NCBI GenBank assembly: GCA_020353535.1
Contig: CP070696.1
Coordinates: forward strand, 4,228,400 to 4,266,448
Reading direction: 5' to 3'
Source of the DNA: Spirochaetaceae bacterium
GTDB lineage: Bacteria > Spirochaetota > Spirochaetia > SZUA-6 > DRHE01
Length of the DNA stretch: 38,049 nucleotides
Each line of letters begins with the position of its first letter. Position 1 is the stretch's first letter. The notes beneath the pieces are model-generated. The model had not been told where the DNA came from and ran no database searches. It was given only the letters and a program-made list of their open reading frames with translations. A program made the translations under genes and the position numbers. Positions 15,496 to 23,156 of the stretch are shown in pieces.

Positions 15496-15924
15496 ATGAC
15501 CGATAGAGTACTCATGGTTGACGATGATCTGTGCACGGGCTGCCGCATCTGCGAGCTATGGTGCAGCCTGGAGCACGGCGGCGTCATCAACACCACAAAA
15601 TCCCGGATTCGCGTACGAAGGGATCATCGTACCCTTTCCAATCAGGCGGTAGTGTGCCTGCAGTGCAGCGATCGATTCTGCATCGACGCCTGCCCGCCCA
15701 AGACTCTAGCTCTGAGCCTGGACGAAGGTACCGGTGCAGTCCTCGTCGATTGGGAGAAATGCACAGGCTGCAAAAAATGCGTGGAAGCCTGCCCGTACGA
15801 CGGTATTCATCTCCTCGCCGAGGAGAAGAAGGTGATCCTCTGCGATCTGTGCGCCGGTGATCCGGAGTGCGTCAAACGCTGCCCGGAGGGGGTACTTTCC
15901 TGCGCAGCACGAGGGGAGGATTAG
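15496..15924 (+). CDS. Polyferredoxin subunit for aldehyde:ferredoxin oxidoreductase
   Basis: The 142-residue protein contains four cysteine groups for [4Fe-4S] clusters: CTGCRICELWC, CLQCSDRFCIDACP, CTGCKKCVEACP and CDLCAGDPECVKRCP. This arrangement is typical of HycB/AorB-like electron-transfer subunits, which take electrons from the tungsten enzyme encoded four bases downstream and hand them to a further carrier. AAGGAG, nine bases before ATG 15496, decides the start; the frame extends further upstream but over the promoter. Confidence 0.9.
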   Translation: MTDRVLMVDDDLCTGCRICELWCSLEHGGVINTTKSRIRVRRDHRTLSNQAVVCLQCSDRFCIDACPPKTLALSLDEGTGAVLVDWEKCTGCKKCVEACPYDGIHLLAEEKKVILCDLCAGDPECVKRCPEGVLSCAARGED

Positions 15925-15928
15925 AAGC

Positions 15929-17806
15929 ATGGGGAGCAGCAAAAACGCCGAACCTCATAGGATATTGCGAGTCGATCTGTCGACCTCCCGGACTGATGTC
16001 GATACGATCCCGGAGGACCTCATCGCTCTGTATCTCGGCGGCCGTGGACTGGGGGCCTATCTCCTGTACCGGGAGGTGCCTGCTTATGTGGAGCCGTTGT
16101 CCCCCAAGAACAAGCTCATCTTTCTCAATGGACCTCTGGTCGGTTCCCTGATTCCCGGTTCCAACAAGGTCAATGTGACCTTTAAATCTCCCCTGACCGG
16201 CACCTACTCCTACTCCCTCTGCGGGGGGCACTGGGGACCGGCCCTGCGGGCTGCCGGATTCGACGGGATCATCATCCGGGGGAAGGCAGAGCGGCCCGTT
16301 TATCTCCTGATCCGTGACGATACCGCAGAGCTGCGAAACGCCGAGCCGCTGTGGGGTAAAACCATCCCTCAGACCGAAGAGGCGATTCGTCGGGAGCTCG
16401 TTGCAGGTGGGACGCGCTCGGAAGGTGCGGCGCGCTCCACCCGCGCCGGGCAGGGCGTTCAGGACGCCGATCTCCAGATCGCCGCCATCGGAGCGGCCGG
16501 GGAGAACCTGGTGAAGTACGCCTGCATCACCTCAGGTCTGTATCGGGAGTTCGGACGGGGGGGAGGCGGAGCGGTAATGGGCTCGAAGAACCTCAAGGCC
16601 ATCGCGGTGATAGGCAGCATGGGGATGGAGATCCACGATCCGAAAGCGATGATGGAGGTTTCGGCACGTCTTTACGATAAATTGAAAGCCAGCCCCAAGT
16701 TCGCCGAGCGCCACGAATACGGCACGGCCGAGCTGGTGGACAAGGTCAACAACCGGGGCTTCCTGCCCACACGGAATTTTTCGCAGGGATTTTTCGAGCA
16801 GGGCTTCCGTCTGGAAGGACCGGCCATGAAGAAGGAGATCGTCACGGGTAACGCCTCCTGCTACGCCTGCCCGATCGCCTGCGGGAAGATCACCCGTGTC
16901 GCCTCCCGCCGCTACGGTACCATGATCATGGAGGGCCCGGAATTCGAGACCATCGGGCTTCTGGGAGCCAACTGCGGCATCGGCGATTGGGAGAGCTTGG
17001 TAAAAGCCACGCAAATTTGTGATGAGAACGGCATGGATACCATGTCCGCCGGCGCCTGCCTGTCCCTGGCCATGGAGTGCGTCCAGCGGAGAATCCTCAC
17101 TTCGAAGGACATCGGCGGTTTGGATCTCACCTTCGGTAACGGTGAGGCGGCGATCGCGGTACTGGAGATGATCGCCCAACGGCGAGGTATCGGGGCCGTC
17201 CTGGCCGAAGGAGTCAAGGGAGCTGCCGAGCGTTTCGGCGCTCCGGAGCTGGCGATTCATACCAAGGGATTGTCCCCCGGAGCCTACGATCCGAGGGGCG
17301 CCAAGGGCATGGCCCTGACCTATGCCACCTCATCCAAGGGCGCTCACCATATGTTCGCCACCACCTTCGGCTACGAGATTGCCGCCGGTAACCGGCTGGA
17401 GGAAAGCGGCAAGGGGGAACTGCAGCGTAACCACCAGTTCAGCATGTGCGTTGTCGACACTCTGGGCATGTGCTCGACCATGCGCATCGGCATCGCCATG
17501 GAGGACATGGCTGAGGCGCTGCAGGCTGTCAGCGGGCGAAAAATGACTCCCGAAGACTTGAATCTGGTGGCCGAGCGGGTCATCAACCTGGAGCGGATGT
17601 ACAACCAGCGGCTGGGCTTTTCCAGAAAGGACGATACCCTTCCAGAACGCTTCATGAGGGAAGCCTTCGAGGAGGGGGAGAGCGCCGGCCAGACCGTAGA
17701 CCTGGAAACGCTCCTGGATGAGTACTACCGGGCCATGGGCTGGGATGAAAACGGGATCCCCACCGCCCAAACCCTGGAAAGGCTGGGGCTGAGCGAGGGC
17801 CTATAG
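15929..17806 (+). CDS. aor: Tungsten-dependent aldehyde:ferredoxin oxidoreductase
   Basis: The 625-residue protein has the AOR features: ILRVDLST at the start, YLGGRGLGAYLL, the pterin-binding regions SYSLCGGHWGPALRAAGFDG and GRGGGGAVMGSKNLKAI, and DPRGAKGMALTYATSSKGAHH. The [4Fe-4S] ligands are Cys311, Cys314 and Cys318 (CYACPIAC), with the fourth at Cys515 (LGMCSTMR). It oxidises aldehydes to acids with ferredoxin as acceptor, or the reverse, in the cytoplasm under anaerobic conditions. Residues about 158-178 are an Ala/Gly/Ser/Arg-rich insertion absent from AORs I know. GGGGAGGA upstream supports ATG 15929. The physiological aldehyde is unknown; neighbouring sugar-acid and aldehyde genes make a sugar-derived aldehyde conceivable. 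Confidence 0.93.
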   Translation: MGSSKNAEPHRILRVDLSTSRTDVDTIPEDLIALYLGGRGLGAYLLYREVPAYVEPLSPKNKLIFLNGPLVGSLIPGSNKVNVTFKSPLTGTYSYSLCGGHWGPALRAAGFDGIIIRGKAERPVYLLIRDDTAELRNAEPLWGKTIPQTEEAIRRELVAGGTRSEGAARSTRAGQGVQDADLQIAAIGAAGENLVKYACITSGLYREFGRGGGGAVMGSKNLKAIAVIGSMGMEIHDPKAMMEVSARLYDKLKASPKFAERHEYGTAELVDKVNNRGFLPTRNFSQGFFEQGFRLEGPAMKKEIVTGNASCYACPIACGKITRVASRRYGTMIMEGPEFETIGLLGANCGIGDWESLVKATQICDENGMDTMSAGACLSLAMECVQRRILTSKDIGGLDLTFGNGEAAIAVLEMIAQRRGIGAVLAEGVKGAAERFGAPELAIHTKGLSPGAYDPRGAKGMALTYATSSKGAHHMFATTFGYEIAAGNRLEESGKGELQRNHQFSMCVVDTLGMCSTMRIGIAMEDMAEALQAVSGRKMTPEDLNLVAERVINLERMYNQRLGFSRKDDTLPERFMREAFEEGESAGQTVDLETLLDEYYRAMGWDENGIPTAQTLERLGLSEGL

Positions 17807-17930
17807 AAAACCGGATAGAAGGATCGTCGATCGTTTCTTCGGCTCGCCGCTCTCTCAATTGTACAACTCCCTCGTTTCCAACGAGAGGCCCGCCCGGCAC
17901 CGCCGCCTGATTATTTCAGCACATTTTTAC

Positions 17931-17979
17931 TTGACAACGTGTGTTCTCTATGACTATATTAGTATTAACAGTCATAGAG
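17931..17979 (+). promoter_or_regulatory. Promoter with an overlapping TetR-type operator
   Basis: TTGACA (17931-17936) and TATATT (17955-17960) form a strong promoter with an 18-base spacer. CTCTATGACT (17946-17955) and AGTCATAGAG (17970-17979) are perfect 10-base inverted arms 14 bases apart; they span the -10 box and the transcription start. A TetR dimer bound there would block RNA polymerase. The next gene, 16 bases downstream, encodes a TetR protein, so autoregulation is very likely. Confidence 0.75.
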
Positions 17980-17995
17980 TAATAAGGAACTGGAA

Positions 17996-18607
17996 ATGCC
18001 AAAGGCATGGAGCAAGCACGAGAAAGAGCTGGTGGAGCAGGCGCTGCGGGACGAAGGGCGGAAGCTGTTCGAACGATACGGCCTGCAGAAGACCACGGTA
18101 GAGGAGATCGCCCGGGCAGCAAAGATCTCCAAGGGGGCTTTCTACCTCTTCCACAGATCCAAGGAAGAGCTCTACTTTCGCATCCTGGAGGAGCTCGAGC
18201 AGGAATACCACGAGAATGTCTACGGAGTTCTCCTGCATGCAGAGGGCCCGAGGCGGGAGCGCTTTCGGGAATTTCTTCGCCGCACGATCGAGATCATGAC
18301 TACCCGGCCTATCTACAGCCAGATTACTACGTCGGACTACGAGTACCTGCGGCGCAAGCTTCCGGATCAGACCGTCGAAGCCCATGTAAAACGCGATTTC
18401 GAAGAGCTGGGCAGTCGTTTCGGCACGTGGATGGACAAGGGTTGGATGCGCCGCGTGGACCCTCGGGCATTGAACGGTCTGTTCCTGTCGCTGTTCTACT
18501 CCATCATGCACCGCGAGGACCTGGGCGGGGTCGGCTTCGAGGCGGCCAAAGAGCTTTGGATCGATATGGTTTCGACATACCTGATACCTGAACAAGAGGA
18601 ACGATGA
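17996..18607 (+). CDS. TetR family transcriptional regulator
   Basis: The 203-residue protein has an N-terminal TetR helix-turn-helix: LFERYGLQKTTVEEIARAAK, then SKGAFYLFHRSKEELYF (residues about 25-70). A helical ligand-binding C-terminal part follows. AAGGA lies eight bases before ATG 17996. The stop overlaps the start of the ABC ATPase gene (ATGA), so regulator, ATPase and permease form one operon under the promoter-operator immediately upstream. The inducer is probably a compound exported by the transporter. Confidence 0.93.
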   Translation: MPKAWSKHEKELVEQALRDEGRKLFERYGLQKTTVEEIARAAKISKGAFYLFHRSKEELYFRILEELEQEYHENVYGVLLHAEGPRRERFREFLRRTIEIMTTRPIYSQITTSDYEYLRRKLPDQTVEAHVKRDFEELGSRFGTWMDKGWMRRVDPRALNGLFLSLFYSIMHREDLGGVGFEAAKELWIDMVSTYLIPEQEER

Positions 18608-19533
18608 TCATGGATGAGGTTCTGAGAACGGAAAATCTTTCGAAACACTTTGGCCCGGTGCGGGCTGTTGAGGGCCTGTCTCTGAACGTGCACAGGGGAG
18701 AGATCTACGGATTTCTGGGACTAAACGGGGCGGGCAAGACTACCACCATCCGGATGCTACTCGGCATGATTCGCCCCTCCGCAGGCGCCGCCTTCCTTTT
18801 CGGTCGGAGGGTGGATCCAGGCCTAATCGATCTGTGGCGCAAGGTCGGCTACCTTGTTGAGATCCCCTACTCCTACCCCGACCTTACGGTCCGGGAGAAT
18901 CTGGAGATCGCCCGGCGGTTGCGCCTCATCAACGGGCAGGGATCCGTCGATGAAGTCATCGAGATCATGAAGCTCGGATCATATCGTAACCGCAAGGCCA
19001 GAAGCCTCTCCTCCGGCAACGCCCAGCGCCTCGGGCTGGCCAAGGCCCTGCTGCACCGGCCGGAGATCCTGATTCTTGATGAACCGGCCAACGGCCTCGA
19101 TCCCGCCGGAATTGTCGAAATCCGTGAGCTTCTGCGGGAAATGGCCGTTGACCGGGGAGTAACGATCTTCATCTCCAGCCACATCCTGGCTGAAATTGCC
19201 AGGCTGGCCACGAGGATCGGCATCATCCATGCAGGTCGGCTTATCCAGGAGCTCGACACCGACGAATTGGAGCATGAGCGTAACCGGCGTCTGCTAGTGC
19301 GGGCTGTCGATCCGCACTCAGCGCTGCGGACCTTGACACGCGCCGGGTATGTGGTGAACCGATCCGAGGATGGGATCCTCGAGCTGCCGGGTTCAACGGC
19401 CTTCCAGCACCCTGAGAATGTCGCCACGCTGCTGGTACGAGGAGGCTTTCCCCCGACCATGCTGCGGGTCGATGTGGAAGATCTGGAGTCTTACTTCCTC
19501 AGGACCATAAGCTCGAAAGGAGGGTTGTCATGA
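18604..19533 (+). CDS. ABC-2 type exporter ATPase subunit
   Basis: The 309-residue protein has Walker A GLNGAGKTTT (about residues 39-48), the signature region SLSSGNAQRLGLAKALLH, Walker B ILILDEPANGLDPAG and the H-loop SSHIL. The signature reads LSSGN instead of LSGGQ, as happens in BcrA-like ATPases. A C-terminal extension after residue 220 resembles that of drug- and bacteriocin-exporter ATPases. It would energise export by the permease whose start overlaps its stop. The substrate is unknown; antimicrobial or lipid-like compounds are typical for the family. Confidence 0.92.
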   Translation: MIMDEVLRTENLSKHFGPVRAVEGLSLNVHRGEIYGFLGLNGAGKTTTIRMLLGMIRPSAGAAFLFGRRVDPGLIDLWRKVGYLVEIPYSYPDLTVRENLEIARRLRLINGQGSVDEVIEIMKLGSYRNRKARSLSSGNAQRLGLAKALLHRPEILILDEPANGLDPAGIVEIRELLREMAVDRGVTIFISSHILAEIARLATRIGIIHAGRLIQELDTDELEHERNRRLLVRAVDPHSALRTLTRAGYVVNRSEDGILELPGSTAFQHPENVATLLVRGGFPPTMLRVDVEDLESYFLRTISSKGGLS

Positions 19534-20312
19534 GAAGCCTGGTTGCAGCGATATGGGCGGAGGGTCTGAAGGTCCGGCGCTCAAAGATCCTCTGGATCTC
19601 CATCGCCTTTGCCGCTTTCCTGGACGTGGTGATGGGTTTTCTCATGTTTGTGCTCAAAAATCCCGACTTTGCCCGTAAATACCGGTTGATCGCCACAAAA
19701 GCGTCGATCGCCGGCCAGGCGGACTGGCCGTCATTCCTCTGGATGCTCACCCAGGGCACGGCAATCGCCGGCATGATCGGATTCAGCTTCATCGCCAGCT
19801 GGATTTTCGGCCGCGAGTACTCCGATCGCACCCTCAAAGACCTGCTGGCCCTGCCCAGCTCGCGTGCTTCCATCGTCACGGCAAAATTCGTGGTGACTGG
19901 CGTATGGTGCACTGTATTGGCTGTTCTGGTTTTCGCGTTGGGGCTCACGGTGGGTACTCTGGTGGGCCTGGAGGAGTGGAATAGTCAGATCATCCACGCC
20001 GGTGCCATGACCTACGTGTCCACCTCCGTACTTACCATCCTGCTGGTGAGCTGCGTTGCCTTCTTTGCCAGCGTCGGTCGAGGATTCCTGCCTGCGCTGG
20101 GCTTCGCAGTGCTCGCTGTCATTATGGCTCAGGTCATCACGGTGCTGGGCTACGGTCCGTACTTTCCCTGGGCTGTCCCGGCCCTCCACTCCGGAGCTGC
20201 CGGACCGGAGGCTGCACGCATGGGGACTGCCTCCTACCTCACCGTGTACGGGACCAGTCTGGCCGGGTTGCTCGGGACATACTCCTGGTGGCGTTTCGCG
20301 GATCAGACGTAG
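19530..20312 (+). CDS. ABC-2 type exporter permease (BcrB-like)
   Basis: The 260-residue integral membrane protein has about six hydrophobic segments (for example around residues 20-42, 72-95, 120-145, 158-180 and 190-210). It contains the intracellular segment GREYSDRTLKDLLALPSSRA, typical of ABC-2/BcrB permeases. It is cotranslated with the ATPase through a four-base overlap and ends about 30 bases before a strong terminator. Confidence 0.88.
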   Translation: MRSLVAAIWAEGLKVRRSKILWISIAFAAFLDVVMGFLMFVLKNPDFARKYRLIATKASIAGQADWPSFLWMLTQGTAIAGMIGFSFIASWIFGREYSDRTLKDLLALPSSRASIVTAKFVVTGVWCTVLAVLVFALGLTVGTLVGLEEWNSQIIHAGAMTYVSTSVLTILLVSCVAFFASVGRGFLPALGFAVLAVIMAQVITVLGYGPYFPWAVPALHSGAAGPEAARMGTASYLTVYGTSLAGLLGTYSWWRFADQT

Positions 20313-20343
20313 AACCTGTGCCGGATCCCACCACCTACTAAAA

Positions 20344-20376
20344 AGGGGTCAGCCGTAAAAAGCTGACCCCTCATGT
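20344..20376. terminator. Bidirectional rho-independent terminator
   Basis: AGGGGTCAGC and GCTGACCCCT form a perfect 10-base stem with an 8-base loop, followed on plus by CATGTTTTT and on minus by a run of five T. It sits between the convergent exporter permease and sugar-binding-protein genes and would stop both transcripts. Confidence 0.92.
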
Positions 20377-20404
20377 TTTTCGTTTTTGCGAAAGAGTGAC
20401 GACG

Positions 20405-21673
20405 CTACCTGTTCTTGGCCTGCAGCATCTCCACGAACTGCTGGGGAGTAGCCCTCCCCAGGGCCATGGCGCCGAGAGCCTGGCCGAACTCCTGCACCAC
20501 CTCGGTCTTGTAGTTGAATTGGAAGTGCGGGACGACAAAGGCGGCGTTGGCCGAGGCTTCGATGAACTTCTGCTGCAGCGGATCGACCTGGTCACCGGCT
20601 CCGAAGGAAAATTTTACGCAGAACAGGGAGCCTGCATCCATGGAGATCTTCTTGACGTTGTCGGGCGCGGTCATCCACTTCATGAACTTGATCACCGCAG
20701 CCCGGCGGGCCGGATCATACGTATTGGCCGCAGCCAGGTTGGAGAGCAGGAAGCCGATCTGGCCGCCGTGCTTGCCGCCCTTCATGGCCGGTGCCGGGGC
20801 TACAGCCGTGACCGCATGGACCTCCGGGGCGTTCTTCTTGGCGGCGCCGATATACCAGGGACCGTTGATGAAGATCGCCGTGTCCTGGGCCAGGTAGTGG
20901 CCGCTGGAACATCCCGGATCGCATCCTACGGCATCCTTGGTGGTGTTGCCGTCGGCGTACAGGCGCTTCAGGAGCTCCGCGGCTTGCACGTAGGCTGGAT
21001 CGGACAGGGGCTTGGACCAGACTTCCGGCCCGGCTATGCTGGCCATGATGTGGGAGTACCAGAGCATCGAGGTCCAGGCATTGGTACCGCCTGTCATCTG
21101 GGAGGTCGGTGTCACGCCGATGGCCTTGAGCTTGTCACAGGCGACCCAGAACTCGTCGAAGGTCTTGGGAAATTCGCTGATCCCCGCCTTTTTGAACAGC
21201 TCCGTGTTGTACCAAATCGGCGTCAGCCCCAGCTCGTAGGGAATCGACTTTGTGCGGCCGTCACGGGTGGAGGTTGCGATGGTGCCTTCTGCAAAATCCC
21301 GGCCCCATGCACCCTTGAGGTCGTCAGTGAAGTCCATCAACAGGTCCCCCTGGTAGTAGGTAAACGAGGTGGGATCCGGATTGAAGACGAACAGATCGGG
21401 GACCTGACCGGCGGCCATCATGGTGTTGATCTTCTGCCGATAGCCGTCGTAGTCCGGGTTGGGCTCGATCACCACCTTGATCTTTCCCGCGTTGTCGGCG
21501 TTGAACTGGTCCACCAGAGCCGCGACAGTAGCAGCCTTGGAGTCCTGGGCAACCCAGATGCAGGGCCACTGCAGCACGATCTCTTTCTCTGCTTCCTGCC
21601 CGCCTCCGGCAAAAACCGGAACGACAGAGGAAAGGAGTAGAAGAGCCGCGAGAACAACAAATGCTTTTTTCAT
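20405..21673 (-). CDS. Sugar ABC transporter solute-binding protein
   Basis: The 422-residue exported protein starts KKAFVVLAALLLLSSVVPVF and then AGGGQEAEKE, a leader often seen in spirochaetes. The body is a family 1 extracellular binding protein: INTMMAAGQVPDLFVFNPDP, LGLTPIWYNTELFKKAGISE, and TAIFINGPWYIGAA. It captures a sugar or oligosaccharide outside the inner membrane for a CUT1 importer. AAGGAGGG, five bases upstream of ATG 21673, decides the start. It is 57 bases downstream of the ROK regulator gene and ends at a terminator. The likely partner permeases are at 13571-15312, beyond a plus-strand block. Confidence 0.93.
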   Translation of the reverse strand: MKKAFVVLAALLLLSSVVPVFAGGGQEAEKEIVLQWPCIWVAQDSKAATVAALVDQFNADNAGKIKVVIEPNPDYDGYRQKINTMMAAGQVPDLFVFNPDPTSFTYYQGDLLMDFTDDLKGAWGRDFAEGTIATSTRDGRTKSIPYELGLTPIWYNTELFKKAGISEFPKTFDEFWVACDKLKAIGVTPTSQMTGGTNAWTSMLWYSHIMASIAGPEVWSKPLSDPAYVQAAELLKRLYADGNTTKDAVGCDPGCSSGHYLAQDTAIFINGPWYIGAAKKNAPEVHAVTAVAPAPAMKGGKHGGQIGFLLSNLAAANTYDPARRAAVIKFMKWMTAPDNVKKISMDAGSLFCVKFSFGAGDQVDPLQQKFIEASANAAFVVPHFQFNYKTEVVQEFGQALGAMALGRATPQQFVEMLQAKNR

Positions 21674-21693
21674 AGCACCCTCCTTGTAATTTT

Positions 21694-21711
21694 TTACATT
21701 ATGTAAGTAAA
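21694..21711. promoter_or_regulatory. Candidate ROK repressor operator before the binding-protein gene
   Basis: TTACAT-T-ATGTAA (21694-21706) is a palindrome with 6-base arms in the leader of the sugar-binding-protein gene. It overlaps GTAAGTAAA (21703-21711), whose complement TTTACTTAC recurs at 22947-22955 before the ROK gene. A motif shared by the regulator and its first target fits a repressor binding site. Confidence 0.45.
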
Positions 21712-21730
21712 TCACAGAGCAAATCCCCAG

Positions 21731-22939
21731 TCAAGAGATAGTTTCCGCCGCTGAACCGGATGCAAAAAAAGGATCGAACACCAGATCCGTAGCGCCCCGC
21801 CCGGCCATGATCGGGTCGTACTGGTCGCTCAAAACCTCCGGCGACTGTAAATCGGTGACTTGGGAGAGCTCTGCGGCGATTCCCGAGCTTCTCAGGGATT
21901 TCCGGGCGGAAGCAGAGAAAAAATCCGAAAGAGCAAGTCTGCGGGTCACGATCATGAAAGCCCGTGGTCTGAGAACCATGTAGAGATTGCGGATGCAGCG
22001 GTTGAGCAGCACAGCTTTCTCGCTGAGTACGGCGGTCGCCTCTTGATTTCCCGCTGCCAGGGTCTCCCCTATCTCTTCGAGAGAACTCAGGTTGGTACGC
22101 TGCTTCAAATCAGCGACAATCGCATCTTCGGACAACTCCGTTTCCAGGCATCCTTTTTGGCCGCACCAGCAGGAACGTCCCTTCCCGTCCACAACCGTGT
22201 GGCCGATTTCCAGGGCCGTCTGGTTCCTGTTCACGAAGATGTTCCCGGAGCTGATGAACGACCCCCCGACTCCGGAGCGGATCAGGATCAGAAGTAGAGA
22301 GTCGAACTCTTTGGCCTTGCCGTAGCGATACTCACTCAGAGCAATGACCGAGCTGTTGTTGTGGAGGTACACGGGCACCGAAAATTCCCTCTCCAGCAGC
22401 TCCCGGATGTTGAAGTCGACCATATCCCGGATCCGCGGGTAGTACAGAACAGAGCCCTGTTTCAGATCCACCACCCCCGGTGCTCCAATCCCTATGCCCA
22501 GGATCTTTTCCGCAGAGATCTTCGAACTGTGTATGGCCTTCTCGATTAAATCCGTCAGGATCTGTACCACCCGTTGGGCATCCAGTACCTTCGGAAAATC
22601 AACAAGTTCCTCGTACACCGGCGTCCGGTCGAAGTTCACCACCACTACGGAGGCCGAACCGGCCCAAAAATCCACTCCGATCACGTAGTGGGCATCCGGA
22701 TCGATGCAGTAGAACAGAGGTTTCCTGCCCTTGCGCTCGGACACCTCTTTCCCGGCCTCACAGAGCTTGATGTATCGCCGGTTCTCCAGACTGGCAAAGA
22801 TACGGAATACCGTGGGGGCTTTCAAGCCGGTCAGGGAGGCAACTTCGGATTGAGACATGACGCCTCTGTCGTAGATGAGCTTGAGGATCAGTTTTTCATT
22901 GCGCTCCCGGATGTCGTAGCTGCGCAGCGGTCCCTGCAT
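21731..22939 (-). CDS. ROK family transcriptional repressor (XylR/NagC type)
   Basis: The 402-residue protein has an N-terminal winged helix-turn-helix (GVMSQSEVASLTGLKAPTVF, residues about 26-46) and a C-terminal sugar-kinase-like ROK domain. That domain has VIGVDFWAGSASVVVV, GIGIGAPGVVD, the sugar-binding GH in ALEIGHTVVD and the zinc motif CWCGQKGCLE. Such proteins repress sugar genes until a sugar or sugar phosphate binds. Its gene directly precedes the sugar-binding-protein gene on the same strand and diverges from the glycerol operon. Confidence 0.93.
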   Translation of the reverse strand: MQGPLRSYDIRERNEKLILKLIYDRGVMSQSEVASLTGLKAPTVFRIFASLENRRYIKLCEAGKEVSERKGRKPLFYCIDPDAHYVIGVDFWAGSASVVVVNFDRTPVYEELVDFPKVLDAQRVVQILTDLIEKAIHSSKISAEKILGIGIGAPGVVDLKQGSVLYYPRIRDMVDFNIRELLEREFSVPVYLHNNSSVIALSEYRYGKAKEFDSLLLILIRSGVGGSFISSGNIFVNRNQTALEIGHTVVDGKGRSCWCGQKGCLETELSEDAIVADLKQRTNLSSLEEIGETLAAGNQEATAVLSEKAVLLNRCIRNLYMVLRPRAFMIVTRRLALSDFFSASARKSLRSSGIAAELSQVTDLQSPEVLSDQYDPIMAGRGATDLVFDPFFASGSAAETIS

Positions 22940-22946
22940 GATTCTC

Positions 22947-22974
22947 TTTACTTACTTTCAGAAAATAAATTATA
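22947..22974 (-). promoter_or_regulatory. -10 box and possible operator of the ROK gene
   Basis: TATAAT (22974-22969, minus strand) is a perfect -10 box about 30 bases before the ROK start; a TCGACA 15 bases further upstream is a poor -35. The motif TTTACTTAC (22947-22955, plus strand reading) lies just after the expected transcription start and repeats the motif before the binding-protein gene. Confidence 0.45.
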
Positions 22975-23080
22975 ACTATGCTAACAGGTTGTCGAGCCGC
23001 TGTAAAGTCGGGTTGCCGGTTCCTTCCCGATGGATTTGCGCTTCTCCTCGCCGCTATCGGTGGAACCTCAGTGGCCGGGA

Positions 23081-23110
23081 TTGAACAAACCACGGCGGCG
23101 GAGGTACAGT
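23081..23110 (+). promoter_or_regulatory. Promoter of the glycerol operon
   Basis: TTGAAC (23081-23086) and TACAGT (23105-23110) are 18 bases apart, with the glycerol kinase GTG about 47 bases downstream of the -10. The spacer is G/C-rich, so the promoter may be weak or activated. Confidence 0.45.
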
Positions 23111-23156
23111 AGCTGTGCGGCTCGGCCCTGAGACAGCCAGCAGGAGGAGAGCGAAG

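Noticed and set aside
15706..15942. Minus-strand frame over the polyferredoxin gene
   Set aside because: It is antisense to a gene with four complete iron-sulfur motifs.
18007..18591. Second plus-strand frame inside the TetR gene
   Set aside because: It is a frame-shifted reading of the TetR gene; the frame from 17996 has the helix-turn-helix and the ribosome binding site.
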